Source: JASHPR01 sp963739645
GTDB lineage: Bacteria; Actinomycetota; Actinomycetes; Streptosporangiales; Streptosporangiaceae
Direction: 5' to 3'
Length of the DNA: 64,000 nt
Assembly: GCA_963739645.1 (NCBI GenBank)
Contig: CAVUBM010000090.1
Span: 1-64,000, forward strand
Each line of letters opens with the position of its first letter. The stretch's first letter is position 1. Positions 1-8,927 of the stretch are shown here, piece after piece. A program made the position numbers and the translations under genes. The notes under the pieces are model-generated. The model ran no database searches. It was not told the origin of the DNA and saw nothing but the letters and a program-made list of their open reading frames with translations.

Positions 1-81
1 CCTCACGATGTGTCGGCCACGCTGTTGGCCGCACGCAGATCATCCGGGTTCTGGCCGTGCCGTCCCGCGGGGCGACCGGTC

Positions 82-606
82 TCACTGGTCGCCGGTCAGC
101 GCGGCGAGCACGTCGGGGAAGACGGCGTCGGCCCGGCCGTCCAGCTCGTCGTCGGTCAGCAGCTGGACCGGATGAGGGATGTAGACCATGCGGGCGCCCG
201 GCATGCCGAGCCGGCGTGCCTGCTCGATGGCTTCGTCGGCGAACGGTGCCGTCGCGATGCCGACCGCCGGGATGCCCCGGCGCTCCAGGTGAACCAGGTC
301 ATGCAAACTGCACGACGTGCATGAGCCTCAATCGGCGAGGGCTTCCACGACCAGGTCGGCCTGTCCTGCGATGTCGCCGATCAGCGCGAGGGCGGCCGGC
401 TTGGAGAAGATTTCCTTCGTGGTGCGCGCTGTGGCCGCGCCCGCCGCCTGCAGCAGCGTCTCGATCCGGTCGAGGAACTCGGCACCGCGGTTCTTCCTGA
501 TGTCGAGCAGCACCACCCGGCGCCCGCTGATGCTGGCCGGGCGCGGCGCGAGCGGCTCGGCCGCCCGGACGCGCTCGTCGAACGGGCTTACGTAGTCAGC
601 GGCCAC
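82..606 (-). CDS. UGSC-family selenoprotein, in-frame UGA (Sec93)
   Basis: Read as one frame through a TGA at 330-328, this gives 174 residues. The TGA is followed by GGC TCA TGC, so the motif is Sec-Gly-Ser-Cys, the signature that names the UGSC (seleno)protein family; a second Cys pair (CTSC) and the conserved block LHDLVHLERRGIP follow. Residues before the TGA (VVLLDIRKNRG...IFSKPAALALIGDIAGQADLVVEALAD) form the usual N-terminal half. I chose the GTG at 606 because GGGAGGTG lies just upstream and it overlaps the end of the thioredoxin-fold gene, so the two are probably translationally coupled. The family is thought to be redox active, but its substrate is not known to me. A gene caller treating TGA as a stop would split it into two fragments. 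No sel genes lie in the window. Confidence 0.85.
297..327 (-). promoter_or_regulatory. Candidate bacterial SECIS hairpin after the UGA
   Basis: Immediately after the UGA the mRNA can pair TCATGCA (324-318) with TGCATGA (305-299) around a 12-nt loop, CGTCGTGCAGTT. Two more G-C pairs (327/326 with 297/298) close the stem across one bulged C. Position directly 3' of the codon and a GU in the loop fit bacterial SECIS elements; binding of SelB is inferred. Confidence 0.6.
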
Positions 607-2153
607 GGTGAGCCCACCTCCCGGGATACGATCTGCGATCCCATGCCGGTGCATGGGCCCAGGACTGCAGAGTAACGCCCGGCCTCGCCGCCGGCCACGA
701 TCAGGACGATGGCCTCCGGCGACGCCCACTTGGGCACCTGGGCGGCCGGGTCGGCGGTGTGGACGAAGGGGGTCGTCTCGCCGCGGCGCAGCTCGGCGGC
801 GGGCTTGTGCACCGCGTCGAACATGAAGCGGCGCAGCTGCTGTTTGGTCCATCCGGCGGCGCGGAACATCTCGGCGTGCTCGGGGCAGATCACGAACACC
901 GACGGCTCCTCCAGCGGCCACCAGTTGGTGCTCCAGGCGCTGGCCGCTGCCCACGCGAGGACCCAGGCGAGATCCTCGGGGGTGCGGCTGCGGTGGTCGG
1001 AGATCGACAGCGGCGCGTCGCTGCCGATGAGCGTGACGACCGACTGGCCGGGCCGGAAACCGCGCTCGACGTGCAGCGGCTCCCAGGGGCTCACTTCCTC
1101 GTCCTCGGCGATGCAGAACCCGACCTTCCCCATCTGCCCCTGGGTCGCCCGGTCCAGCCTGCCGGGCGTCCCTCCACCGGTGAGGGTGACCAGCAGCCGC
1201 AGCGCCCGGCCGATGGTGAGGTTCGCCCGGAATCCCGGGCCGAGCGCCCCCATGCCACTGTTCAGGCCGATCGCCTCCCGCACCGGCCCGTTCACCACCA
1301 CCAGCTGCCCGGCCGGCTGGGTGGTCACCGCCTGGCCGTGGAGGTTGAACGCGGGATCAAGCGCGGCCTGGGCGGCCGCGACCACGACCGGGAAGTAGGC
1401 CGGCCAGCAGCCGGCCAGCACCGCGCAGGCCGCGACCCGCTCCAGTGTCGCCTCGCCCATGTCGGGCGGGACGGGGCCGAGGGAAACCTGGCCGTCGCAG
1501 CCGCCGAGCATCGCCTCGACCCGGTCCGGGGTCGGCGGGACGACCGGCAGGCCGTCGGTCCAGCCGCGCTCGAACATCTCCTCGACGTCGTCGGTGCCGG
1601 CGGGGACCGAGATCGCGGCCGCCAGTTCCGGGTCGATCGCGGCCTTGGACGAGCAACCGGGCTTGAGCAGCGGCTCGCTGGCCTCCGGGATCGCGAGCTC
1701 GGCGCCGAGGAGCGCTCCCGCCCGCCCGATGAGAGCCACCAGGGCCGCATGGTCCCAGCCGGTCACGGTGCCTGCGATCGTCCCGGCGCGGTCGACGAGG
1801 ACCGCTGTCGGCACCGAGACGAGCCGGTAGGCGCGCGACGTCCGGTACGGCGGGTCCTCGGCGGCCACCCCTGCCTGCCAGCCGAGACGGCGCGCCACCC
1901 GGACGGCGACCTCGAGCGGGTCCTCGAACACGGCAGTGGCGGTGAGCCCGGCCCCCTGCCAGGTCCCGCACAACGGGCCGAGCCTGCGCAGCGCCATCGC
2001 GGAGGTAGGGCACTCCTCAGAGACGAACAGCAGCAGCGCGCCGCCGCCCGCGGCGAGGCCGGCCACGGTCACCTCGGCAGAGCCGAGCCCGCGGACCGAC
2101 AGAGCCGGCGCGCGCAGCGGCGCGCCGACCCGACTGAGGTGGCTTTCGGTCAT
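588..2153 (-). CDS. Thioredoxin-fold fusion protein partnered with UGSC selenoprotein
   Basis: 521 residues. Residues 1-160 look like a thioredoxin/TlpA-type fold: a beta strand LLLFVSEECPTS carries a CPTS motif at the position of the redox CxxC, and a later PTAVLVD strand has the cis-Pro context. A short linker with KPGCSSK leads into a large conserved domain (about 190-515) beginning with FERGWTDGLPVVPPTPDRV, which I associate with proteins next to UGSC genes but cannot name. There is no signal peptide. The stop TAA at 588 lies inside the start of the UGSC gene, so both are likely made together. The CPTS motif keeps only one Cys, so if redox active it may work by a monothiol mechanism or with the selenoprotein as partner. 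Confidence 0.65.
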   Translation of the reverse strand: MTESHLSRVGAPLRAPALSVRGLGSAEVTVAGLAAGGGALLLFVSEECPTSAMALRRLGPLCGTWQGAGLTATAVFEDPLEVAVRVARRLGWQAGVAAEDPPYRTSRAYRLVSVPTAVLVDRAGTIAGTVTGWDHAALVALIGRAGALLGAELAIPEASEPLLKPGCSSKAAIDPELAAAISVPAGTDDVEEMFERGWTDGLPVVPPTPDRVEAMLGGCDGQVSLGPVPPDMGEATLERVAACAVLAGCWPAYFPVVVAAAQAALDPAFNLHGQAVTTQPAGQLVVVNGPVREAIGLNSGMGALGPGFRANLTIGRALRLLVTLTGGGTPGRLDRATQGQMGKVGFCIAEDEEVSPWEPLHVERGFRPGQSVVTLIGSDAPLSISDHRSRTPEDLAWVLAWAAASAWSTNWWPLEEPSVFVICPEHAEMFRAAGWTKQQLRRFMFDAVHKPAAELRRGETTPFVHTADPAAQVPKWASPEAIVLIVAGGEAGRYSAVLGPCTGMGSQIVSREVGSPWPLTT

Positions 2154-2245
2154 ACACCTGCGCTACCACAGCCGCACGGTCCGCGGAAGGGCGCAGCCGC
2201 AGCGCTATCCCCCTCCGCTGAAGTCTCGCTGCAGGCAAGTCCCGA

Positions 2246-2632
2246 TCAGGCCAGGCCGGTGACCGAGTCAACGTTGAACACGCAGAACTCGTTGCCCTCC
2301 GGGTCCTGCATGACCGCCCACGTATCGGGGTTCGCGAGCGTCTGCGGATCCTGGCGCATCTCGACGAGTTTGCCTCCCATGGCAACCAGTCTGGCCACCC
2401 CATCCTCGAGGGACCCGTCGGTGGTGATGTCGATGTGCAGCCGGTTCTTCATCGTCTTCGGCTCTGGGACGTTCATGAAGTAGAGCCGAGTGCGGCCGCC
2501 CGACGGGTCGCTGACCTCGTATTCATGCGCGTTTCGCTCCGATACCTGATGGCCAAGGACCGTGGCCCACCAGTTCGCCTGCGACAAGGAGTCGCGACAG
2601 TCCACAACGGCGGCGAGCAGCGACCATGCCAT
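2246..2632 (-). CDS. VOC (glyoxalase/bleomycin-resistance fold) protein
   Basis: 128 residues beginning MAWSLLAAVVDCRD, with GAGGGGGG placed 4 nt before this ATG; the open frame continues upstream but without family similarity. It shows the vicinal-oxygen-chelate pattern of one beta-alpha-beta-beta-beta unit, LHIDITTD in the middle and ending ...WAVMQDPEGNEFCVFNV, the usual closing strand with its Glu metal-ligand position. Such single-domain actinobacterial proteins are usually annotated glyoxalase-like; the substrate is unknown. It is divergent from the molybdoenzyme gene that starts about 170 bp away, so the two could share a control region. Confidence 0.75.
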   Translation of the reverse strand: MAWSLLAAVVDCRDSLSQANWWATVLGHQVSERNAHEYEVSDPSGGRTRLYFMNVPEPKTMKNRLHIDITTDGSLEDGVARLVAMGGKLVEMRQDPQTLANPDTWAVMQDPEGNEFCVFNVDSVTGLA

Positions 2633-2799
2633 AGGGCCCCCCTCGAGGAATCGCCGGCTCCATAGCTCCGATCGCCACCATAGCCCCGCGCATTCCTGCC
2701 CCGGCATCTCGCCGGACAAGATCCGCGCCGACATACCTGATCACGCGCGGGCGTTCCCACAGGTGGTTAATCAGCCAAGCGCGAATAGGCTTTGTCGGC

Positions 2800-5256
2800 A
2801 TGAGCTCGCCGGCCTACCCGAATGCCTCGCACTGGGGTGCGTTCAGCGTGCGGACCGGGCCGGGCGGGGTCGAGGTCACCGCGCACCCGGACGACCCGGC
2901 GCCGTCCCCGCTGCTCGGCAACATCGCGGGCGGCCTGCGGCACGCCACGCGGGTGGCCCGCCCGGCCGTGCGGCGGGGCTGGCTCGAGCACGGGCCGGGG
3001 CCGAGCGACCGGCGCGGACGCGACCCGTTCGTGGAGGTCAGCTGGGACAAGGCGGTGGACCTGCTGGCGGCGGAGCTCGTCCGGGTGCGCGAATCGAACG
3101 GCAACGAGGCGATCTTCGCGGGCTCGTACGGCTGGGCCAGCGCGGGCCGGTTCCACCACGCCCAGAGCCAGCTGCGCCGGTTCCTCGGCCTGTTCGGCGG
3201 CTTCACCGCGTCGCGCAACACCTACAGCATCGGCACGTCCGAGGTGCTGCTGCCGCACCTGGTCGGGGACGCGAACGCGGTCCTGCGGTTCGCGTCGTCC
3301 TGGCCGACGATCGTCGAGAACACCGAGCTGATCGTGGCGTTCGGCGGCATCCCGGAGAAGAACGTCTTCGTCACCCCCGGTGGGATGACCCGGCACGAGA
3401 CCCCGGGATATCTGGCGCAGCTCGCCGCCCGGGGGACCGAGGTCGTGCTGGTCAGCCCGCTGCGCTCCGACCTGCCTGACTACCTGGACGCGCAGTGGCA
3501 CCCGGTGGTCCCGGCCACCGACGTGGCACTGATGCTCGGGCTCGCGCACACGCTGGTGACCGAGGGCCTGCACGACAAGGGGTTCCTTGACCGGTACTGC
3601 CATGGGTACGGCACCTTCGAGCGGTACCTGCTCGGCGACGCCGACGGCGTGGCCAAGGACGCGGCCTGGGCCGGGCCGGTGTGCGGCGTCGATCCCGAGG
3701 CCATCAGGCAGCTCGCGCGCCGGATGGCGGCCGCGCGCACCCTGATCACCGTCACCTGGTCGCTGCAGCGGGCCCACCACGGCGAGCAGCCGGTCTGGGC
3801 CGGGCTGGCCCTGGCCGCGATGCTGGGCCAGATCGGGCTGCCCGGCGGCGGGTTCGGGCACGGCTACGGGTCCATGGGCGACGTGGGGAGCCATGGCCGG
3901 CTGCTACGGCTGCCGACCTTCCGCCAGGGCCACAACCCGGTGCGCACCTTCATCCCCGTGGCCAGGATCGCGGACCTGCTGCTGAACCCGGGCGCCAGCT
4001 ACGACTACGACGGGCGGCTGTACACCTATCCCGACATCCGGCTGGTCTACTGGGCGGGGGGCAACCCCTTCCACCATCACCAGGACCTGGGCCGGCTGCG
4101 CACCGCGTTCGCCCGCCCGGACACGATCGTGGTGCACGAGCCGCACTGGACAGCCACCGCCCGGCACGCCGACATCGTGCTCCCGGTCACCACCAGCCTG
4201 GAGCGGGAAGATGTCGGCAGCGGGCGCAGGGACACGCACCTCATCGCCATGCACCGCGCGACAGCGCCGGTCGGCCAGGCCCGGGATGACCACGATATCT
4301 TCGCCGCGCTCGCGGGCCGGCTTGGCCTGCGGCAGGCCTTCACCGAGGACCGGACCCCGCGCCAGTGGCTCGAGCACCTGTACGGCACCTGGCGCGAGGC
4401 CATGCTGGCCGACGGCCACGACGTCCCTGGCTTCGCCGAGTTCTGGGCGGCGGGCGAGCACCGGCTGCCCGAGGGCCCGGCGAACTTCACCCTGTTCGAG
4501 CGGTTCCGCGCCGACCCTGTGGGGTCGCCGCTGCGCACGCCGAGCGGGCGGATCGAGATCACATCCGAGGTCATCGCGGGCTTCGGCTACCCGGACTGCC
4601 CCGGGCACCCGGTCTGGCTGGAGCCCCGCGAGTGGCTGGGCGGCCCGCTGACGCAGCGTTTCCCGCTGCACCTGATCGCCAACCAGCCGGCCACCCGCCT
4701 GCACAGCCAGCTCGACATGGGCGCGACCAGCCAGCGCGGCAAGGTGGCGGGCCGCGAGGCGCTGCGGATGCACCCCGAGGACGCCGCGGCCCGCGGCGTC
4801 GGCGCCGGGGACGTGGTCAGGGTCTTCAACGACCGCGGCGCCTGCCTGGCCGGCGCGGTGCTGACCACGGCCCTGCGCCGGGGTGTGGTGCAGCTGCCGA
4901 CCGGCGCCTGGTTCGACCCGGTCCCCGGTGCCGGGCGGACCCCGCTGTGCGCGCACGGCAACCCCAACGTGCTGACGGCCGACGAGCCGACCTCCCGGCT
5001 GTCTCAGGGCTGCAGCGGCCAGCATGCGCTGGTCGACGTGGAACGCTGGGCCGGCCCGCCGCCGCCGGTGACCATCGGCGCCCCGCCGCCGATCCTGGCG
5101 CGCCGGCGAAGCCTCGCCAGAAGAGCCACAGGCCCCGGGGTGAACCCGGTATGCCCGTCATGTCAGCCGCGGCCGCGGCTGCGATCGCGTCAGCGTACGA
5201 CCTGGGAGATCCGGCCGGTGATCCGGTGTACGCGACCCGGGGCGAGCAGGGGCTGA
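2800..5256 (+). CDS. Molybdopterin-dependent S/N-oxide reductase, BisC/TorZ-like
   Basis: 818 residues. The N-terminus has no 4Fe-4S cysteines and no twin-arginine signal, and begins with the NASHWG block of biotin sulfoxide/TMAO reductases, so it is a cytoplasmic DMSO-reductase-family enzyme. The predicted molybdenum ligand is Ser143 in NTYSIGTSEVLLPH, equivalent to the Ser of TorA/BisC and not Cys or Sec. Later blocks include GGGFGHGYGSMGD, the MGD-binding WAGGNPFHHHQDL and a C-terminal NQPATRLHSQLD molybdopterin dinucleotide-binding domain. It likely reduces an S- or N-oxide such as methionine or biotin sulfoxide. The last 35 residues (after about 5150) are basic and overlap the next gene by about 105 bases, so the natural end may lie earlier and a small frame error near the 3' end is possible. 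Confidence 0.88.
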   Translation: MSSPAYPNASHWGAFSVRTGPGGVEVTAHPDDPAPSPLLGNIAGGLRHATRVARPAVRRGWLEHGPGPSDRRGRDPFVEVSWDKAVDLLAAELVRVRESNGNEAIFAGSYGWASAGRFHHAQSQLRRFLGLFGGFTASRNTYSIGTSEVLLPHLVGDANAVLRFASSWPTIVENTELIVAFGGIPEKNVFVTPGGMTRHETPGYLAQLAARGTEVVLVSPLRSDLPDYLDAQWHPVVPATDVALMLGLAHTLVTEGLHDKGFLDRYCHGYGTFERYLLGDADGVAKDAAWAGPVCGVDPEAIRQLARRMAAARTLITVTWSLQRAHHGEQPVWAGLALAAMLGQIGLPGGGFGHGYGSMGDVGSHGRLLRLPTFRQGHNPVRTFIPVARIADLLLNPGASYDYDGRLYTYPDIRLVYWAGGNPFHHHQDLGRLRTAFARPDTIVVHEPHWTATARHADIVLPVTTSLEREDVGSGRRDTHLIAMHRATAPVGQARDDHDIFAALAGRLGLRQAFTEDRTPRQWLEHLYGTWREAMLADGHDVPGFAEFWAAGEHRLPEGPANFTLFERFRADPVGSPLRTPSGRIEITSEVIAGFGYPDCPGHPVWLEPREWLGGPLTQRFPLHLIANQPATRLHSQLDMGATSQRGKVAGREALRMHPEDAAARGVGAGDVVRVFNDRGACLAGAVLTTALRRGVVQLPTGAWFDPVPGAGRTPLCAHGNPNVLTADEPTSRLSQGCSGQHALVDVERWAGPPPPVTIGAPPPILARRRSLARRATGPGVNPVCPSCQPRPRLRSRQRTTWEIRPVIRCTRPGASRG

Positions 5257-6155
5257 TCTGGCGTCTGGACACCGCGCGCGGCTCGTGGGCCGTCAAGGAG
5301 CTGCTGCTGCCCATGGACGAGGCCGCGGCCGCCCGGGACGTGGCGTTCCAGCTCGCGGCCGCGACAGCCGGGACACCGCTGCCGCGGCCCCGGCGCACCC
5401 GAGACGGGCGGGTCGTGCTGCCTGCGCCGGAGGCGGCGTCGGGGTGGAGCGTGCGCGTGTACGAGTGGGCCGACCTGGCCGACGGGCGGACGGTGACCGG
5501 GGCCGAGATCGGGGCCGTTGCCGCGCGGCTGCACCGGGTGCGGCATCCCGCGCCGCGGCCGGCGGAGGCCTGGTTCATCGAGCCGATCGGGCCGCCCGCT
5601 TGGGAGGCCATGCTGAGCGACGCACGCCGGGCCCGGGCCTCGTGGGCCGGGGCGCTGGACCGGTGGCTGCCCCAGCTGATCGCCCTGGACACCGCCGTGG
5701 CCCCGCCCGACCCGGCGGTGATGACGACCTGCCACCGCGACCTGAACCTGGAGAACGTCCGGTACGCGGCCGGCGGCGGGGTCGTCGTCCTGGACTGGGA
5801 GAACTGCGGCCCGGCCCAGCCGGAGCGGGAGCTGGCGGCGATCGTGGCCGACATCGCCCTGGACGTGACGCTGCCGGCCGCACGGGACGTGTATGTGTCC
5901 TACCGGGCCGCAGGCGGCCCGGCCGAGGTGCGCACGGTCGCCGACTTCGCCACGGCCATCGCGATTCAGGGCCACCTGCTCCAGTTCTACAGCCGGCGCG
6001 CGCTCGACCCGGACGACGCACCGGAGAACCGGGCGCGCGCCCGCGGGCGGCTCGATCACATGACCCGGCAGCCGCTCACCCTGGACCGGGTCGACCGCCT
6101 CCTCGGCCTCCTGGCCGAGGTGCGGCATCAGGACGACGGCGCGGCCAGCCGGTAG
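5151..6155 (+). CDS. APH-family phosphotransferase
   Basis: 334 residues from MPVMSAAAA. The aminoglycoside phosphotransferase/choline kinase fold is evident: an N-lobe Lys in SWAVKELLLP, the catalytic loop MTTCHRDLNLENV (Brenner HxDxxxxN) near residues 196-208, and the metal-binding VVVLDWENCGPA (DxE). The substrate cannot be told from sequence; such proteins include homoserine, fructosamine and antibiotic kinases. It starts inside the 3' end of the molybdoenzyme frame and is cotranscribed with it. It ends inside the convergent glycosyltransferase-like gene by 28 bases. Confidence 0.82.
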   Translation: MPVMSAAAAAAIASAYDLGDPAGDPVYATRGEQGLIWRLDTARGSWAVKELLLPMDEAAAARDVAFQLAAATAGTPLPRPRRTRDGRVVLPAPEAASGWSVRVYEWADLADGRTVTGAEIGAVAARLHRVRHPAPRPAEAWFIEPIGPPAWEAMLSDARRARASWAGALDRWLPQLIALDTAVAPPDPAVMTTCHRDLNLENVRYAAGGGVVVLDWENCGPAQPERELAAIVADIALDVTLPAARDVYVSYRAAGGPAEVRTVADFATAIAIQGHLLQFYSRRALDPDDAPENRARARGRLDHMTRQPLTLDRVDRLLGLLAEVRHQDDGAASR

Positions 6156-7992
6156 ACCGCAGCCCCGTCCGCGCGGTAGCCGAAGCGGAACCCCGTGGCG
6201 GTCAGATAGCGGATCACGGTCTGGTCGTGCGGCTGCCAGACCAGCGCCCAGCCGATGCCGAGCCCGCGGACGTCCCGCCGCGCCGCGGCCAGCTCCCTGG
6301 CCGAGACCTGGGTCCCGTCCTGGCTCACCAGCGGAGACACAGGGACCCCGTCCTGCACGCGCACCAGCTGCGCGAAGAATGGGTGCCCGGCGATCCTGGC
6401 GATGACCGGCGCAGACTCGCGGGCGGTATAGGAGATCGCCCGGGGGTGGCCGTCGGCAGTGGCAATGAGCAGCGAGGCGTTGTTCAGGTGACTGCCGTAG
6501 AGCGGCGGGCCACCGCGCAGCCCGAACGGGATGTCCAGCACGATCGAGCCGGAACGGTCGGCCGCAATCGGGCGGTCCAGCGCAGGCAGCGCGGTGGGCA
6601 TCGGGCCCGGGCCCGGGCGGCCCGACCAGCCCGCCTCAAGGATGCCGAGCGCGGCGATCCCGATGATCAGCATCCGGGCGTGCCAGGCGCAGCCACTCGA
6701 CCGCACTTCCGGCCAGCAGCGCGGCGCCGACCAGGCCGAGCAAGGCCAGCCGGGCCGCGTCGCGGAACGCGGCCAGCCCGGGGATCCGGATCATCCAGGT
6801 GTACGGCATGGCCTGAGACACCGGCACCCCGTCCAGCGTGCTGCGCAGCGGCAGGTACTGGTGCCCGCCGACCCAGAGCGAGACACCCAGCGCCAGGGCC
6901 GCGCAGCCCAGCCATAGCCCGGCCAGCAGCCAGGCGCTGCGCCGCCGCCAGGCTCGCCGCCAGGCCGCCCGCGGCCAGCACGGTGACCAGCACGCCGAAC
7001 CCCGGCATGCCCTCGCCGTCCGGGCCGAGTCCGGAGGGCGTGGGCAGGCCCAAGCTGGCGGCCCGGGGCGACGGGGCGAACAGCTGCCCCAGCGCGGTGC
7101 CGTAACTGGCGTCGCTGAGCGCGAGCAGGTGCGGGCTGACCGCGGCACCGCCCGACGCGACCTGCTGGGCCATGGCGATCAGCTGCGGGCTGGCCACCAC
7201 GGCCGCGGCCAGCGCGCCCAGGGCCAGCGGCCGCAGCCGTCCGAGGTCCCGCAGCAGCCAGGGCAGCAGCACCAGCGTGGCCAGAATCCCGGCCATGACC
7301 GCCGTCTCCTGGTTGACCAGCACCGCCGCACCCAGCACCAGGCCCAGGATCAGCCCCTGGCGCAGGCCAGAGCGCCGGCGCAACCGGACCGCGGCCTCCA
7401 GCGTCATCGGCAGGAACACCACGCCCGCCGAGATCTGGAGGTGGTACCAGTCCTGCCAGGCCAGCATCGAGGACAGGCCGAAGCACGCCCCGGCGGCGAT
7501 CGCCCCGACCTGGCTGCGCAGCCACAGCCGGGCCGCCCGGTACATGGCGTAGCAGGCCAGGCCCGGAATCACGATCGTCAGCAGGCTGAGCGAGGCCGAC
7601 GGGCCGAAGGCCAGCGTGACCGGGGTCATCACGACGCCGAGCAGCGGGATCAGCGTGTCGAAGCCCAGCTGAACCCCGGCCGGGGCGGCCATGTGGCTGG
7701 TGAAGAACGGGTTGCCCAGGTGGGTGACCTGGTGCGCGACCCACCACAGGTCCCAGACGTAGCTGACCACGTCGCCGTAGTTGGGCAGGCGGCCCTGGAC
7801 CAGGTAGGCGGCCCGCGGCCAGGTCACCGCGATGCCCGCGGCCAGATAACCGGCCAGGATCACCAGGTGCCTGACCGCGGCCGGCCCGGGCCGGGGGGAG
7901 TTCCGCCTGGGCGCCGTGCCCGCTCTGGGCCTGATCCGCCGGCGCGCCATGCCCGGTATCCGCCCGATCTGCCCGGGCACCGCGCCCCGCAT
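6128..7992 (-). pseudogene. Polytopic membrane glycosyltransferase-like protein, two frame breaks
   Basis: About 620 residues if the frame is repaired. The N-terminal part has roughly eight to ten membrane segments with a first extracytoplasmic loop PNYGDVVSYVWDLWWVAH..NPFFTS, the Asp-bearing first loop typical of GT-C-type membrane glycosyltransferases. The frame then shifts near 6940-6960 (to ...WLGCAALALGVSLWVGG) and again near 6695 (AVEWLRL joined to AWHARMLIIGIAAL), and ends in a soluble domain of about 150 residues with the phrase DIPFGLRGG. Both shifts lie in G/C-rich short repeats and the protein reads smoothly across them, so sequencing error is at least as likely as decay. Overlaps the 3' end of the APH gene. 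Confidence 0.6.
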
Positions 7993-8106
7993 CCGCCCGC
8001 GGCGCGTGTTCCGGCCGGGCGGACTGATTTTTCTCGACTGCCACCTGCTGCCGCTCCCACGCCGGGGCCAGGACTAGGGAACCAACATAGACGCGCCAGC
8101 CGGCGC

Positions 8107-8895
8107 TCAGGATCGGGGTGCGCCGCCTTTGCCGGGGCGTGAGTCATCGGCGCCGCGCACCACCGCCACCACGCCGAGCAGCGCCGCCAGCGGGGCCACC
8201 AGCGCGATGAAGTCGGAGGAGTCGAGGCTGCCCAGGGCGTCGAGCGCCCCGGCGAACCCGATGACCAGCACGGCCACCACGACCAGCCCCCAGCCGTGCA
8301 GGAACAGCCGCAGCGTGAACGGCGGCTCGGTGGTCACCTCGGGCACGGCGGTGACGGACTTGGTGCCGCGGCGCTCCATCATGCCCTCGCGCACCCGCAC
8401 CATGACCGCGAGGTCGCCCGGGCGGTCCGCGACCAGCAGCAGGTCCTCGGGATGGGCCGGGTCGGGTGACTGCGCCACCGCGCCGCCGCCGGCCGCCCAC
8501 GACACCACGGTCTGGTCGCCGGACGGCCGCACGCGGTAGCGGGCCTGCTCCCCGGTCACCACGGTGTCCGGACCCTCGATGATCACCGGTGACTTCGGCC
8601 CGCGGCCGGCGGCCGCCTTGACCTCCTGGCCGGCGGCCCCGTGGCTGCCGTTCCCGTTCGTGGCCGGCGCCGCTGCGTCGGCCTCACCGGTCACCAGGAA
8701 CTGCCGGCGGGCCAGCAGCTCGGCGAGCCGGATCTGGCGTGCGTGCACGCTCCAGGCCATGGCCACCACGACACCGGCCAGCCCGGCCGTCCCCAGCCCC
8801 AGCAGCCCGGCGACCAGAGGATGGCTGGCGCCTGCTGCTAAGGCCGGGAACATGTCGCCCGCCGTGTCGTCCGCGTCACGATCGTATTCAAACAT
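8107..8895 (-). CDS. Membrane protein of unknown function with Ig-like middle
   Basis: 262 residues. One membrane helix lies near residues 23-47, two more near 199-220 and 228-250. Between them is a hydrophilic stretch including a beta-rich segment (SPVIIEGPDTVVTGEQARYRV...) that resembles an Ig-like or PKD-like fold, the kind often seen where a domain senses an extracytoplasmic signal. No enzymatic motif is visible. It lies about 110 bases upstream of the glycosyltransferase-like gene on the same strand, so cotranscription is possible. I do not recognise a named family. Confidence 0.6.
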   Translation of the reverse strand: MFEYDRDADDTAGDMFPALAAGASHPLVAGLLGLGTAGLAGVVVAMAWSVHARQIRLAELLARRQFLVTGEADAAAPATNGNGSHGAAGQEVKAAAGRGPKSPVIIEGPDTVVTGEQARYRVRPSGDQTVVSWAAGGGAVAQSPDPAHPEDLLLVADRPGDLAVMVRVREGMMERRGTKSVTAVPEVTTEPPFTLRLFLHGWGLVVVAVLVIGFAGALDALGSLDSSDFIALVAPLAALLGVVAVVRGADDSRPGKGGAPRS

Positions 8896-8927
8896 ATAAT
8901 CGAGTAGACGGAAAGCCGGGTTCGGGT

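Noticed and set aside
759..2483. 574-codon open frame on the plus strand opposite the thioredoxin-fold gene
   Set aside because: Its product is Arg/Gly/Pro-rich with no family similarity; the minus strand encodes conserved proteins. High GC content keeps antisense frames open.
2800..5256. Selenocysteine-containing formate dehydrogenase
   Set aside because: The molybdenum ligand position is Ser143, no in-frame UGA occurs, and the N-terminal iron-sulfur cysteines of formate dehydrogenases are absent.
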